This document shows positions 1 to 9,145 of a stretch of 64,000 bases of DNA, in pieces. The stretch is from Burkholderia territorii. Lineage in GTDB: Bacteria; Pseudomonadota; Gammaproteobacteria; Burkholderiales; Burkholderiaceae. The stretch covers positions 744,001 to 808,000 of the forward strand of contig NZ_CADFEJ010000001.1 of NCBI RefSeq assembly GCF_902833055.1. Reading direction: 5' to 3'. The translations under genes and the position numbers were made by a program. Each line of letters begins with the position of its first letter. Positions within the stretch are counted from its first letter, which is position 1. Under the pieces are notes generated by a model. That model was not told where the DNA came from and made no database searches. It worked only from the letters and a program-made list of their open reading frames with translations.

Positions 1-726
1 ACGCTCGGCCGCAACTACACCGTCACGTACGACTACATGCTGCCGTTCGATCCGATGGGCTATGCGCAGAACTACTCGTGGGCGACGTCGTCGATGGCGA
101 CGGGTGGACGCAAGGACGGCATGTTTACGCGCTCGTCGAACGCGGTGCGCTACGACGGGGAATTCAGCGGCGTGAAGTTCGGTGCGATGTACGGCTTCGG
201 CAACGTGCCGGGCAGCGTGAAGACCAGCTCGAAATACGACTTCGCGCTCGGTTACGAGACCGGGCCGTTCGCGGCGGTGCTCACGTTCGACCGGCAGAAC
301 GGCGCGGCCGACAGCGTCACGCCGGCCGATACCGTCAACTACATCCAGGGCGTCCACGCGGGCTTGAGCTACGACTTCGGCAACCTGAAGACGATGGCCG
401 GCTATCGCAACTACAAGCGCACGTTTCGCACCACGGCGGCGAACCAGTTGAGCGACACGTACTGGGTCGGCGGATCGTACCAGTTCACGCCGGCGTTCTC
501 GCTGATCGCCGCTGTCTATCACCAGAACGTCAAGGGCGGCAGCGATGCGGATCCGACGCTGGTGTCGATGCGCGCGAACTACGCGCTGTCGAAGCGCACG
601 GTGCTGTACGCGGCCGGCGCGTTCGCGATCGCGAAGCATGACCAGAAGGTCGGCGTGTCGCGGGATTTCGCCGGGTACGGCACCACGCAGGTCGGCGTGA
701 CGGCGGGGATTCAGCAGCGGTTCTGA
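1..726 (+). CDS. Gram-negative porin, C-terminal part (5' end outside window)
   Basis: The reading frame is open from base 1, so this is the last 241 residues of a longer protein. Alternating hydrophobic and polar strands, many Tyr/Gly residues and a terminal phenylalanine (ending AGIQQRF) are the signature of an outer-membrane beta-barrel with the C-terminal aromatic recognised by the Bam machinery. In Burkholderia such proteins (about 350-390 aa) belong to the OmpC/Omp38-like general porin family, trimeric diffusion channels. An internal ATG at 37 is not the true start. It converges with the quinone oxidoreductase operon, with a hairpin between. The family is clear; substrate preference cannot be read from the sequence. 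Confidence 0.9.
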   Translation, partial: TLGRNYTVTYDYMLPFDPMGYAQNYSWATSSMATGGRKDGMFTRSSNAVRYDGEFSGVKFGAMYGFGNVPGSVKTSSKYDFALGYETGPFAAVLTFDRQNGAADSVTPADTVNYIQGVHAGLSYDFGNLKTMAGYRNYKRTFRTTAANQLSDTYWVGGSYQFTPAFSLIAAVYHQNVKGGSDADPTLVSMRANYALSKRTVLYAAGAFAIAKHDQKVGVSRDFAGYGTTQVGVTAGIQQRF

Positions 727-740
727 TCCGGTGCCCGGGC

Positions 741-767
741 AGGCGGGCGGCGGTCGGCCGCCCACCT
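741..767. terminator. Hairpin between convergent porin and oxidoreductase genes
   Basis: An 11-bp stem with one mismatch (left arm 741-751, right arm 757-767, 5-nt loop) lies in the 130-bp gap between two convergent genes. There is no long T-run, so it may be a bidirectional hairpin that works with other factors rather than a classical intrinsic terminator. Confidence 0.5.
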
Positions 768-856
768 GCCGCGCAATGCCATGAGCAACGATCACGGGCA
801 GCCGGCCGTTGCCGCGGGTGGCCCCGCGCCGTTCCAGGCATCAAGCCGATCGCCGC

Positions 857-1819
857 TCAGTCGCTGCGCATCGTGAACACCGGCCGCACCGAGCTGTCCG
901 CATCGCCCCAGTGTTCGGCGACCGCTGAAAGCGGCACGATACGCGTCTCGATCGCGAGACCCGCCGCTCGCGTCGCGCCGAACACGCCGCGCACCGACGC
1001 CAGCAAACGCGGCAGCGACACGCTGCCGAGCCCGCTACCCATCAGTTCGATCGCGGTGGCGCGCAGTACGGCACCGGGCAACGCCACGTTCGCGCCGCCG
1101 ATCGAGCCGATCTGCACGAAGCGCAGCCGGCGGCCGTCGGGTGTCGCCTTCGCGGCGGCAATCAGCAGCGCCTGCGCACTGGCGCCCCACACATAATCGA
1201 GGACGACGTCCACGCGCGCGCGGAAATGCGGTTCGAGCGTCCGCGCCAGATGCGCATCGTCCTGCTGCAGCGACACGACGGCGTCCGCGCCGGCATTCAG
1301 CAACGCGTCCAGCGCGACCGCGTTGCGGCCCGTCGCGATAACCTTCGCCGCACCGAGATGCTTCGCAATCCGTACGGCCAGCCGCCCGGACGTGCCCGTC
1401 GCGCCGTTGACGAGCACCGTCTCGCCCGCCACGAGCCGCGCACGTTCGGTCAGCGCCGCCCACGAGGACATGCCCGGAATCGCGATCGCCGCGGCCGTGA
1501 CGTCGTCGAGGTCGTCCGGCAGTGGCACGCACAACGCGTCGGGCACGATCGTGCACTCCGCCATTGCGCCGAACGGCGCCGGCGCGCCGAAGAAGTACAC
1601 ACGCTGACCGTCATGGCCATACCCGACACCATCCACGCCGGCGACGAACGGATAGCCCGTGCCGGCCGAATAATGCGTGCCCGCCGCGCGTCCCTGAGCG
1701 AGTCGGCTCAGCGCGGATGCGCTCACCCGGATCAGCCGATGGCCGGCCATTGCTCGCGGCGCGTCGAACGTCATGTAAGCGGGACGCTCGCCGACGCCCG
1801 TCACGACTGCGGCCTTCAT
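857..1819 (-). CDS. Zinc-independent MDR-family quinone oxidoreductase-like protein
   Basis: The 320-residue product has an N-terminal GroES-like domain (about 1-110) followed by a Rossmann domain with the nucleotide motif NGATGTSGRLAVRIAK, typical of NAD(P)H:quinone oxidoreductases/zeta-crystallins of the medium-chain dehydrogenase family. The structural-zinc cysteine loop is absent, as expected for this branch. The start MKAAVVTG is preceded by a good GAGGA ribosome site. A longer open frame upstream is not needed. It overlaps the small upstream gene by 4 nt (ATGA), so the two are translationally coupled. The substrate is unknown; a role in quinone or enal reduction is a family-level inference. 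Confidence 0.85.
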   Translation of the reverse strand: MKAAVVTGVGERPAYMTFDAPRAMAGHRLIRVSASALSRLAQGRAAGTHYSAGTGYPFVAGVDGVGYGHDGQRVYFFGAPAPFGAMAECTIVPDALCVPLPDDLDDVTAAAIAIPGMSSWAALTERARLVAGETVLVNGATGTSGRLAVRIAKHLGAAKVIATGRNAVALDALLNAGADAVVSLQQDDAHLARTLEPHFRARVDVVLDYVWGASAQALLIAAAKATPDGRRLRFVQIGSIGGANVALPGAVLRATAIELMGSGLGSVSLPRLLASVRGVFGATRAAGLAIETRIVPLSAVAEHWGDADSSVRPVFTMRSD

Positions 1820-2103
1820 GTCGATTTCCTCGCATGGGCGGCTGCCGCCGCAGGCCGTGCGTCGATCCATGCGCGCAGCGCCGGGTCGCGCACCTCGAGC
1901 AGTTCGAACAAACCGATCGCGCGTAACGCAGGCAACGCGTCGACGAGATCGGCTTCGGCCGTTGCGCGCTCGGCGGGCGATGCGCCCGGGTCGGTCAGCA
2001 CGCGCGCATTGACGAGGAACGCGCCCACGGTGCCCTTGCGGATCGTCGTTGCGCCGGCCTCGATCCGGTCGGCATGGTCGGGAAGAATCTGTTCGGCTCG
2101 CAT
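1816..2103 (-). CDS. Small conserved hypothetical protein coupled to the oxidoreductase
   Basis: A 95-residue, Ala-rich, mostly helical soluble protein with no signal peptide or membrane segment. I do not recognise a named domain. Its stop overlaps the start of the quinone oxidoreductase gene by ATGA, which argues that it is real and co-expressed. It starts 95 bp from the divergent AraC-type regulator, so this short gap holds the promoters for both units and that regulator probably controls this operon. The function is unknown. Confidence 0.65.
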   Translation of the reverse strand: MRAEQILPDHADRIEAGATTIRKGTVGAFLVNARVLTDPGASPAERATAEADLVDALPALRAIGLFELLEVRDPALRAWIDARPAAAAAHARKST

Positions 2104-2198
2104 GGCCTGTCACTCCGGTTGACGTCGATGCACGCAGTGTAGGCGTGCGATTTCGGCCAATCTCCGGTATAACGGCCAATCGATACCGATATCCGGCC

Positions 2199-2990
2199 AT
2201 GTCCGATCCGCTCCTGCCCGCCCGATTCGTCACGTCCGACGACGGCCCGTTCCTCGTCGCCGCCGTCCTGTCCCAACGCGATCCGCGCGTGACGCCATCG
2301 CACGCGCATGCGCGCGGCCAGCTCGTGGGCGCGTCGAGCGGCTTGGTGACGATCGGCCTCGACGACCAGGACTGGGTCGTGCCGGCGATCCATGCGATCT
2401 GGATTCCGCCGCATTACCGGCATTCGCTGCGCTCGTTCGGGCCGATTTCCGGCTGGTCGGCGTTCGTCGCCGAAGCGCGCTGCGCGGCGCTGCCGCCGAC
2501 GCCCCGCGCGATTCGCGCATCGCCGCTGCTGCGCGAAGCCGTGCTACGCGCGGCAAGCTGGGGCGATACCGCGTTGACGGCCGCGCAAACGCGAATTGCC
2601 GACGTGATTCTCGATGAAATCGCGGCATCGGAAGCCGAAGCGCTAGGGCTGGTGCGGCCGCGGGATCCGCGGCTCGTGAAGATCACGGATGCGCTCGCCG
2701 CGGATCTGGCGGACAACCGGCGGCTGGAGGAATGGGCGGAATGGGCCGGTATCGGCGCACGAACGATGAGCCGCCGCTTCGTTGCGGAAACCGGGCTGAC
2801 GTTCGCGCAGTGGCGTCAGCAGGCCCGGCTGCTGCGGGCGCTCGAGAAAATCGCCGACGGCGTGCCGGTGACGACGATCGCGCTCGATCTCGGATACGAC
2901 AACGTCAGCGCGTTCATCGACATGTTCCGGCGTGCGCTGGGGACGACGCCGGGAAGATACATGCAGGCGGGACCACATACGGCGGAATAG
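2199..2990 (+). CDS. AraC-family regulator with N-terminal cupin sensor
   Basis: The 263-residue protein has an N-terminal cupin-like region (about 15-100, with HAHARGQLV and WIPPHYRHS stretches) and a C-terminal AraC double helix-turn-helix (about 160-260; segments around GARTMSRRF and ALDLGYDNVSAF match the two recognition units). The start at 2199 was chosen because the conserved cupin begins soon after; the longer frame from 2049 would run through the divergent promoter region. By position it probably regulates the divergent two-gene oxidoreductase operon. It is not adjacent to hpaBC, so I do not call it HpaA. Confidence 0.87.
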   Translation: MSDPLLPARFVTSDDGPFLVAAVLSQRDPRVTPSHAHARGQLVGASSGLVTIGLDDQDWVVPAIHAIWIPPHYRHSLRSFGPISGWSAFVAEARCAALPPTPRAIRASPLLREAVLRAASWGDTALTAAQTRIADVILDEIAASEAEALGLVRPRDPRLVKITDALAADLADNRRLEEWAEWAGIGARTMSRRFVAETGLTFAQWRQQARLLRALEKIADGVPVTTIALDLGYDNVSAFIDMFRRALGTTPGRYMQAGPHTAE

Positions 2991-3073
2991 ACGCGGCCAT
3001 CCTCGCGCACGGCCGCGCACGACGGCAAGCGAGCGCTCGCCGGGCCGACGTCCGCTGCGCGCCGCCGCCTGGC

Positions 3074-3877
3074 TCAATACGTCCCTCCGCCCTCCTTCCC
3101 CGCGTCGTTCTTCCCGTTGAACCGCGCCGCCAGCCACTCCGCACTTCTCGCCAGCAGCGTCGTATCGACGCCCACCGCGACAAACAGCGCACCGGCTTCG
3201 AGATACCGCCGCGCCGCGGCCTCGTCCGCGCTGAGAATGCCCGGTGCCTTCCCGGCCGCCTTGATCGCCCGGATCGCGCCGTCGATCGCCGCCTGCACGT
3301 CCGGATGCGCGGGATTGCCGAGATGTCCGAGGTCGGCCGCGAGATCGGCCGGCCCGATGAATACGCCGTCGACGCCGTCGATTCGCGCAATCGCGTCGAT
3401 CGCATCGAGCCCGGCGCGCGTCTCGACCTGCACGAGCACCGCCATCTCGTCGTTCGCGCGATGCAGGTAGTCGCCAACCCGATTCCACCGCGACGCACGC
3501 GCCAACGCACTGCCGACCCCGCGAATGCCGTGCGGCGGATAACGCGTCGCGGCCACCGCCGCGCGCGCCTCGTCGGCGCTCTGCACCATCGGCACGAGCA
3601 GTGTCTGCGCGCCGAGATCGAGCACCTGCTTGATGATCACGGGATCGTTCCACGGCACGCGCACGACCGGATGCGACGGATACGGCGCGATCGCCTGCAA
3701 CTGCGCGAGTATGGTCGGCACCGTGTTCGGCGCATGTTCGCCGTCGATCAGCAGCCAGTCGAAACCGGCGCCCGCGACCACTTCGGCGCTGTACGGACTC
3801 GCCAGGCCGAGCCACAGCCCGACCTGCGCGTCGCCGCGCGCGAGCGCGGCCTTGAAGACATTCGACGGAATCCGCAT
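3074..3877 (-). CDS. hpaI: 4-hydroxy-2-oxoheptanedioate aldolase
   Basis: This 267-residue class II pyruvate-dependent aldolase (HpcH/HpaI family) cleaves 4-hydroxy-2-oxoheptane-1,7-dioate to pyruvate and succinate semialdehyde, the last step of homoprotocatechuate meta-cleavage. Family marks are visible: [11 protein letters not shown] near residue 41, VRVPWNDP with the substrate arginine, VQVETRAG holding the metal-binding Glu, and [15 protein letters not shown]. Length equals that of known HpaI. It is the last gene of the hpa operon, 12 bp after hpaH, and converges with the AraC gene. Confidence 0.95.
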   Translation of the reverse strand: MRIPSNVFKAALARGDAQVGLWLGLASPYSAEVVAGAGFDWLLIDGEHAPNTVPTILAQLQAIAPYPSHPVVRVPWNDPVIIKQVLDLGAQTLLVPMVQSADEARAAVAATRYPPHGIRGVGSALARASRWNRVGDYLHRANDEMAVLVQVETRAGLDAIDAIARIDGVDGVFIGPADLAADLGHLGNPAHPDVQAAIDGAIRAIKAAGKAPGILSADEAAARRYLEAGALFVAVGVDTTLLARSAEWLAARFNGKNDAGKEGGGTY

Positions 3878-3889
3878 CGTTCGCTCACC

Positions 3890-4693
3890 TCATTCGAAAT
3901 GACACTGGATCGTGCCGAGCGGGCCGTAGTCGACGCTGAACGTGTCGCCCGGACGCGCCGCGCACGGCCGCGTAAACGATCCGCCGAGCACGATCTGCCC
4001 CGGTTCCAGCGCGACGTCGAAGCGCGACAGCCGATTGGCGAGCCATGCGACGCCATTGGCCGGATGGTTCAGCACACCCGCCGCGACGCCCGTTTCCTCG
4101 ACCACGCCGTTGCGCGACATGATCGCCGCGACCCAGCGCAGGTCGACGTCCCGCGGCCGCACCGGCCGGCCGCCAATCACGACGCCGGCGTTCGCCGCGT
4201 TGTCGGCGATCGTGTCGAACACCTTGCGCGGCCGCTTCGTATCGGGATCGATCGACTGGCTGCGCGCGTCGATGATCTCGAGCGCGGGCACAACGTAATC
4301 CACGGCGTCGTACACGTCGAAGATCGTGCAATCCGGGCCCGTGAGCCGCTTGCCGAGCACGAACGCGAGTTCGACTTCCACGCGCGGCACGATGAAGCGC
4401 GCGGTCGGAATCGTGCCGCCGTCGTCGAAGAACATGTCGTCGAGCAGCGCGCCGTAATCGGGCTCGTCGATCTGCGACGTGTTCTGCATCGCCTTCGACG
4501 TGAGGCCGATCTTGTGCCCCTTGAGCGTGCGGCCTTCCGCGAGCTTGAGGGTCACCCACGCGCGCTGGATGGCGTACGCGTCGTCGATCGTGATGTCGGG
4601 ATGGTCGAGCGAGATCTGGCGGATCTGCTTGCGTTCGCGCTCCGCGTCGTGCAGACGCCGCGCGAGCTGGTCGATGATGGCAGGTTCGAGCAT
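3890..4693 (-). CDS. hpaH: 2-oxohept-4-ene-1,7-dioate hydratase
   Basis: This 267-residue member of the MhpD/HpaH hydratase branch of the fumarylacetoacetate hydrolase superfamily adds water to 2-oxohept-4-ene-1,7-dioate, giving the substrate of HpaI. Conserved stretches include [12 protein letters not shown] and the metal-site motif [11 protein letters not shown]. Length is as expected. It lies 20 bp downstream of hpaF and 12 bp upstream of hpaI in one operon. A G-rich run just before the start (4696-4702 on this strand) may serve as a weak ribosome site. Confidence 0.95.
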   Translation of the reverse strand: MLEPAIIDQLARRLHDAERERKQIRQISLDHPDITIDDAYAIQRAWVTLKLAEGRTLKGHKIGLTSKAMQNTSQIDEPDYGALLDDMFFDDGGTIPTARFIVPRVEVELAFVLGKRLTGPDCTIFDVYDAVDYVVPALEIIDARSQSIDPDTKRPRKVFDTIADNAANAGVVIGGRPVRPRDVDLRWVAAIMSRNGVVEETGVAAGVLNHPANGVAWLANRLSRFDVALEPGQIVLGGSFTRPCAARPGDTFSVDYGPLGTIQCHFE

Positions 4694-4713
4694 GATCGGG
4701 GGGGGAATGAGGT

Positions 4714-5106
4714 TCAGCCGGCCCGCTTGTAGCGGGCGTGAATGTTGTTGTGCTTGTACGAGCCGCTTTCACTGAACTCGGTCAGCTCCATCGACAACGC
4801 GAGGTAACGCTTCGCATACAGCTCCGCGAAATGCGTCTTGATCGCGTCGAACAGCGCGTCGCACGCGGCCTTCTTCGTCTCGTCGCTGCGGCCCGCGCCG
4901 ATCTTCAGCGTCACGTGGACGAACGCGTCGTCTTCGCTGCCGTCGGCGACGCAGTAATCCTGCAGCTCGATCGCGCGCGAGCGGATGCCGCCCGTCGGAA
5001 ACACGCCGCCCTGCGCGATGAGCGTCGCGTTGATCGTGTGCAGCAGCGCGGGGATGCGCGCGTCGTCGCGGATATTCGCGGTGTACTCGACGACGATGTG
5101 TGGCAT
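4714..5106 (-). CDS. hpaF: 5-carboxymethyl-2-hydroxymuconate delta-isomerase
   Basis: The 130-residue product matches the CHMI family, a small tautomerase-fold trimer. The catalytic N-terminal proline is present directly after the initiator Met ([12 protein letters not shown]), which fixes the start at 5106 even though the frame stays open further upstream. The enzyme isomerises 5-carboxymethyl-2-hydroxymuconate to 5-oxopent-3-ene-1,2,5-tricarboxylate for decarboxylation by HpaG. It sits between hpaD (29 bp) and hpaH. Confidence 0.94.
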   Translation of the reverse strand: MPHIVVEYTANIRDDARIPALLHTINATLIAQGGVFPTGGIRSRAIELQDYCVADGSEDDAFVHVTLKIGAGRSDETKKAACDALFDAIKTHFAELYAKRYLALSMELTEFSESGSYKHNNIHARYKRAG

Positions 5107-5135
5107 GGCAATACTCCGGACAGGTGATGCGGCGC

Positions 5136-5984
5136 TCAGGCGAGCGGGAAGATCGCGTTGATCTGCCCGGTGCCCGAGCTCGCGAAATAGTCGGTGACGA
5201 TCTCGACGGGCTTGTCGTATCGATCCCAGCCGAGCAGGCCGAGCAGCATCGCGGTGTCGTGCATGCCGCCTTCGCCGTGGCAATGCGTGTTGTACTCGGG
5301 CAGCATCGCGCAGAAGGTCCTGAAATCGCCTTGCTTCCACAGCTCGACTACACGCAGGTCGACCTGGCGAAAGAATTCGCGGCTGATCTCGTGGATCGAC
5401 TCCTCGGGGCTGCCGTTGTCGTTGAAGCGGTGCGACAGCGAACCGCTCGCGAGGAACGCGACGTTCGAATCGCTCTTGCCGATGGCCTCGAGCAGCGCCT
5501 CGCCGAAGCGCCTGCTTTCGTCGAGCGTGTGCCACATGCACCAGCCCGCGATCGACACGACCTTGAAGTGCTGGTCGCCGTTCATGTAGCGCATCGGCAC
5601 GAGCGTGCCGTATTCGAGTTCGAGGCTGTCGATTTCGTGCGCGCGCGTCGCGATGCCGCGCGCGCTGGCCGTCTCGGCAATCAGGCGCCCGAGCACCGGG
5701 TTGCCCGGATACGCGTACTGCATGTCGCGGATGAAATGCGGCAGCTCGTTGCTGGTGTACGTGCCCGCGAACCGCGCGTTGCAGTTCACGTGATAGCCGG
5801 CGTTCACGAGCCAGTGCACGTCCGACACGACGATCGTGTCGACGCCGAGCGCGCGGCAGCGTTCGCCGATCAATCGATGGCCGCGGATCGCCGCTTCGCG
5901 GCAGCCATGATGCCGGCCGGGCAACTCCGACAGGTACATCGACGGCACGTGCGTGATCTTCGCGGCGAGGGACAGTTTGCCCAT
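5136..5984 (-). CDS. hpaD: 3,4-dihydroxyphenylacetate 2,3-dioxygenase (class III extradiol)
   Basis: This 282-residue LigB-type extradiol dioxygenase opens the ring of homoprotocatechuate to 5-carboxymethyl-2-hydroxymuconate semialdehyde using Fe(II). Length matches the E. coli HpaD (about 283 aa) rather than the class I enzymes of about 360 aa. Histidine-bearing motifs typical of the family are visible (PGRHHGCREAA, VVSDVHWLVN, SGSLSHRFND). The start MGKLSLAAK has a GGAG ribosome site; the 17-codon upstream extension lacks one. It is within the hpa operon between hpaE and hpaF. Confidence 0.95.
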   Translation of the reverse strand: MGKLSLAAKITHVPSMYLSELPGRHHGCREAAIRGHRLIGERCRALGVDTIVVSDVHWLVNAGYHVNCNARFAGTYTSNELPHFIRDMQYAYPGNPVLGRLIAETASARGIATRAHEIDSLELEYGTLVPMRYMNGDQHFKVVSIAGWCMWHTLDESRRFGEALLEAIGKSDSNVAFLASGSLSHRFNDNGSPEESIHEISREFFRQVDLRVVELWKQGDFRTFCAMLPEYNTHCHGEGGMHDTAMLLGLLGWDRYDKPVEIVTDYFASSGTGQINAIFPLA

Positions 5985-6048
5985 CGTTAAGTCTCCGTAT
6001 CGTTCTGGCGTTCCGGCCGCGTTCCCGCGCCGCAACGACCCGCGCCCA

Positions 6049-7512
6049 TTACACGCCCCAGCGGGGAATATGATGCGAACCCATCGAGATGCACACGTTC
6101 TTGATTTCCGCGAACACCTCGAAGCTGTACTCGCCGCCCTCGCGCCCGGTGCCCGATTCCTTCACACCGCCGAACGGCTGGCGCAGGTCGCGCACGTTCT
6201 GGCTGTTGACGAACACCATCCCGGCCTCGATGCCGCGCGCGAGGCGATGCACCTTGCCGACGTCCTGCGTCCAGATGTACGACGCGAGCCCGTACGACGT
6301 GTCGTTCGCAAGCCGCAGCCCTTCTTCCTCGTTCTCGAACGGAATCAGGCACGCGACCGGCCCGAAGATTTCCTCTTGCGCGATGCGCATCCGGTTGTCG
6401 ACGTCCGCGAACACGGTCGGGCGCACGAAGTTGCCGTTGCGCAGATGATCGGCGAGACCGGCCGGCTTGTCCGCGCCGCCTGCCACCACATGCGCGCCTT
6501 CCTGCTCGCCGATCCGGATATAGCCGGTCACTTTCTCCCAGTGCTGGCGCGTGATCATCGCGCCGAGCTGCGTCGCCGGATCGGACGGGTCGCCGACCAC
6601 CAGGTTGTTCGCGCGACGCGCGAATTCCTGCACGAAGCGATCGTAGATCGTGCGCTGCACGAAGATTCGCGAGCCCGCCGTGCACCGCTCGCCGTTGATC
6701 GAGAAGATCGTGAACAGCGATGCGTCGAGCGCGCGGTCGAAATCCGCATCGTCGAAAACCAGCACCGGCGACTTGCCGCCAAGCTCCATCGAATACTTCT
6801 TCAGGCCGGCGCGCTCCATGATGCGCTTGCCCGTGACCGTGCCGCCCGTAAACGACACCGCGCGCACGTCCGGATGGCGCACCAGCGCGTCGCCGGCGGT
6901 CGCACCGTAGCCTTGCACGACGTTCAGCACGCCCGGCGGAATGCCGGCCTCGAGCGCGAGCCGGCCGAGCTGGTCGGCCGTCAGCGGCGACAGCTCCGAC
7001 ATCTTCAGCACGGCCGTGTTGCCGAGCGCGAGGCACGGTGCCGTCTTCCACGTCGCGGTCATGAACGGCACGTTCCACGGCGACACCAGCGCGCACACGC
7101 CCACCGGCTGGTACAGCGTGTAGTTCAGCATCTGGTCGTCGACCGGATACGTGCGCCCGTTCATCTGCACGCACACTTCCGCGAAGAAGTTGAAGTTCTC
7201 GGACGCGCGCGGAATCAGCTGCTTGCTCGTCTGCGCGATCGGCAGGCCTGTGTCCTGCGTTTCGAGCGCGGCGAGCATCGGCACGTTCTTCTCGATCAGC
7301 TCGCCGAGCTTGCGCATGAGCTTCGCGCGCTCCCTGGCGGGCGTGTTCGCCCATTTCGGGAACGCTTCCTTCGCCGCTCGCACGGCCGCGTCGACCTCGG
7401 CCTCGCCGCCCGACGCGACGTCGGTGATCACGTCGCCCGTCGCGGGATTCAGTGTCGTGAAGGTCTCGCGGCTTGCCACTTCGCGGCCGTCGATCCAGTG
7501 CTTGATGGTCAT
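6049..7512 (-). CDS. hpaE: 5-carboxymethyl-2-hydroxymuconate semialdehyde dehydrogenase
   Basis: The 487-residue aldehyde dehydrogenase oxidises the ring-cleavage semialdehyde to the acid with NAD. The oxyanion Asn region (SPWNVPFM), the FTGG nucleotide loop, the general-base Glu in MELGGKSP and the catalytic Cys277 in GERCTAGSR are all intact. Length fits the family. It lies 22 bp downstream of hpaG2 and 64 bp upstream of hpaD. Confidence 0.96.
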   Translation of the reverse strand: MTIKHWIDGREVASRETFTTLNPATGDVITDVASGGEAEVDAAVRAAKEAFPKWANTPARERAKLMRKLGELIEKNVPMLAALETQDTGLPIAQTSKQLIPRASENFNFFAEVCVQMNGRTYPVDDQMLNYTLYQPVGVCALVSPWNVPFMTATWKTAPCLALGNTAVLKMSELSPLTADQLGRLALEAGIPPGVLNVVQGYGATAGDALVRHPDVRAVSFTGGTVTGKRIMERAGLKKYSMELGGKSPVLVFDDADFDRALDASLFTIFSINGERCTAGSRIFVQRTIYDRFVQEFARRANNLVVGDPSDPATQLGAMITRQHWEKVTGYIRIGEQEGAHVVAGGADKPAGLADHLRNGNFVRPTVFADVDNRMRIAQEEIFGPVACLIPFENEEEGLRLANDTSYGLASYIWTQDVGKVHRLARGIEAGMVFVNSQNVRDLRQPFGGVKESGTGREGGEYSFEVFAEIKNVCISMGSHHIPRWGV

Positions 7513-7534
7513 CTGCTCTCCTTGGGCGACGGGC

Positions 7535-8299
7535 TCAGCCGGCGCGATAGTAGTCTGCTTCGCCGACGATGGTGTTCACGAGCCGGCCGATCCCTTCGAT
7601 CTCGGTCACGACCTCGTCGCCCGGCTTCGTGTCGGCCAGCCCTTCCGGCGTGCCGGTCAGGATCACGTCGCCGGGCGAGAGGGTCATGAAACCGCTGATG
7701 TGCTCGATCAGCGCGGGGACGTCGAAGATCATGTCGCGCGTGCTGCCGCGCTGCGTCTCGCGGCCGTTCACCGTCGTGCGCAGCGTGAGGTCGCCGGCAT
7801 CGTCGACCTCGTCCCGGCTGACGAACCACGGGCCGAGCGGCGTGCAGGTGTCGCGGTTCTTCACGCGCAGGTTCGGCCGGTAGTAGTTTTCGAGGTAATC
7901 GCGGATCGCGTAGTCGTTCGCGACCGTGTAGCCGGCGACGTAGTCGATTGCCTGCGCGCGGCTCACGTTGCGCGCCGGGCGGCCGATCACGACGGCCAGC
8001 TCGCACTCGTAATGCATGTGTGTCGCGTCCGCCGGGCGCACGGTGTGCGACCGATGGCCGATGAACGTATTCGGTCCCTTCAGGAAGATCAGCGGCTCAC
8101 TCGGTGCGTTGAACGCGAGTTCCTTCGCGTGGTCCGCGTAATTGAGGCCGAGCGCGAACGTGGTGCGCGGCGCGACGGGCGGCAGCCACGTCACAGCCTC
8201 CTCGGCAAGCATGCGCCCCGTGTCGAGGCGGATCGCACCGTTGCCGGCCGGTTCGGCCGCATGCAGTGCGCCGTTGTAGATCACGCGCGCCGTCTTCAT
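7535..8299 (-). CDS. hpaG2: Homoprotocatechuate catabolism isomerase/decarboxylase, C-terminal-type subunit
   Basis: The 254-residue fumarylacetoacetate hydrolase-fold protein carries the family metal-binding motif (HYECELAVVIG) and the catalytic/lid segments LGLNYADHAKE and GDVILTGTPEG. In E. coli HpaG is one protein of about 430 aa with two homologous halves; here the halves are separate genes. This one keeps the metal site and is probably the decarboxylase. The start at 8299 overlaps hpaG1 by ATGA, so the two halves are translationally coupled and likely assemble together. The longer open frame upstream overlaps hpaG1 and is rejected. Confidence 0.92.
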   Translation of the reverse strand: MKTARVIYNGALHAAEPAGNGAIRLDTGRMLAEEAVTWLPPVAPRTTFALGLNYADHAKELAFNAPSEPLIFLKGPNTFIGHRSHTVRPADATHMHYECELAVVIGRPARNVSRAQAIDYVAGYTVANDYAIRDYLENYYRPNLRVKNRDTCTPLGPWFVSRDEVDDAGDLTLRTTVNGRETQRGSTRDMIFDVPALIEHISGFMTLSPGDVILTGTPEGLADTKPGDEVVTEIEGIGRLVNTIVGEADYYRAG

Positions 8300-8985
8300 C
8301 GTGCGTCCTCCGCGATCAGCGTATGCCGCAACGTGCCGATGCCGGCAGCGGCAATCTCGACCCTGCTTCCCGCGCGGGCGCGCGGGGCGCCACCGGCGAC
8401 GCCGAGCAGCAGCACGTCGCCCGCGTCGAACGACATGAACGCCGTCACGTCGGCGATCAACTCGCGCACCGGGCGGATCAGCGTGGCTGTCGATGCGGAC
8501 ACCGCGGTGCTGCCGTCGATCCGCACCGTCAGGGCGATCGCGTCGATGTCGCCGAGCGCGGCGGCCGGCACGATTGCCGGGCCCAGCGGGCAGAAACCGT
8601 CGCGACATTTGAAGCGCACGGCCGGACGGTAGTAATCGGGATGCGGGACCGACACGTCGCTTGCGAGCGTGAAGCCGTGCACGTAGTCGAGCGCATGCGC
8701 GGCCGGCACGCGCGTCGCGCGCCGCGAGAACACGACGGCCACCGATGCGCCGATCTCCAGCGCGTCGATGCCCGCCGGCACCACGACGGCCGCGCCGTCG
8801 GCCGCATGCGTGTTGGCCGGTTTGATGTAAAGGACCGGGGCCTGCGGCGGGCGGCCGTAAGGCGGCGCGTGCACGGCGTCGCCGAGCGCGGCAAGTGCAG
8901 CGCGCTCGTTGAGCAGCGCACCGTAGACGGTACCGATCGCGACCGGCAGCGGCGGCGCCGCGGCGGTCCTGCAAGACAGCTCCAT
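8296..8985 (-). CDS. hpaG1: Homoprotocatechuate catabolism isomerase/decarboxylase, N-terminal-type subunit
   Basis: The 229-residue product is homologous to HpaG2 and to the N-terminal half of fused HpaG. It shares KPANTH, the long FAH-fold core and GDVLLLGVAGG, but the metal-ligand region reads IGASVAVVFSR instead of the ExELAVVIG form, so the canonical acidic ligands seem lost in this half, as known for the first half of HpaG. It is the first gene of the hpa operon, facing hpaR across a 160-bp control region with an inverted-repeat operator. The last 4 bases overlap hpaG2. Confidence 0.9.
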   Translation of the reverse strand: MELSCRTAAAPPLPVAIGTVYGALLNERAALAALGDAVHAPPYGRPPQAPVLYIKPANTHAADGAAVVVPAGIDALEIGASVAVVFSRRATRVPAAHALDYVHGFTLASDVSVPHPDYYRPAVRFKCRDGFCPLGPAIVPAAALGDIDAIALTVRIDGSTAVSASTATLIRPVRELIADVTAFMSFDAGDVLLLGVAGGAPRARAGSRVEIAAAGIGTLRHTLIAEDAR

Positions 8986-9023
8986 GCGTCATTCCCCTGC
9001 CGCGCGTCGCGGCGCATCACTGA

Positions 9024-9041
9024 TACTTAATATCTTAAGTA
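9024..9041. promoter_or_regulatory. Inverted repeat, probable HpaR operator
   Basis: TACTTAA-TATC-TTAAGTA is a perfect 7-bp inverted repeat with a 4-nt spacer in the only AT-rich stretch between divergent hpaG1 and hpaR, 39 bp upstream of hpaG1. MarR-family repressors bind such 16-20 bp palindromes. The link to HpaR is an inference from position and symmetry. Confidence 0.7.
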
Positions 9042-9145
9042 AACAATCGACTGCCCGCAACCTCGATTACCCTGATACGCGAAATTCATCACCGTCGGCT
9101 GTTAAGATTGATGCGTCCCCGTCCTTTGCACCGCTACCCAACCCG

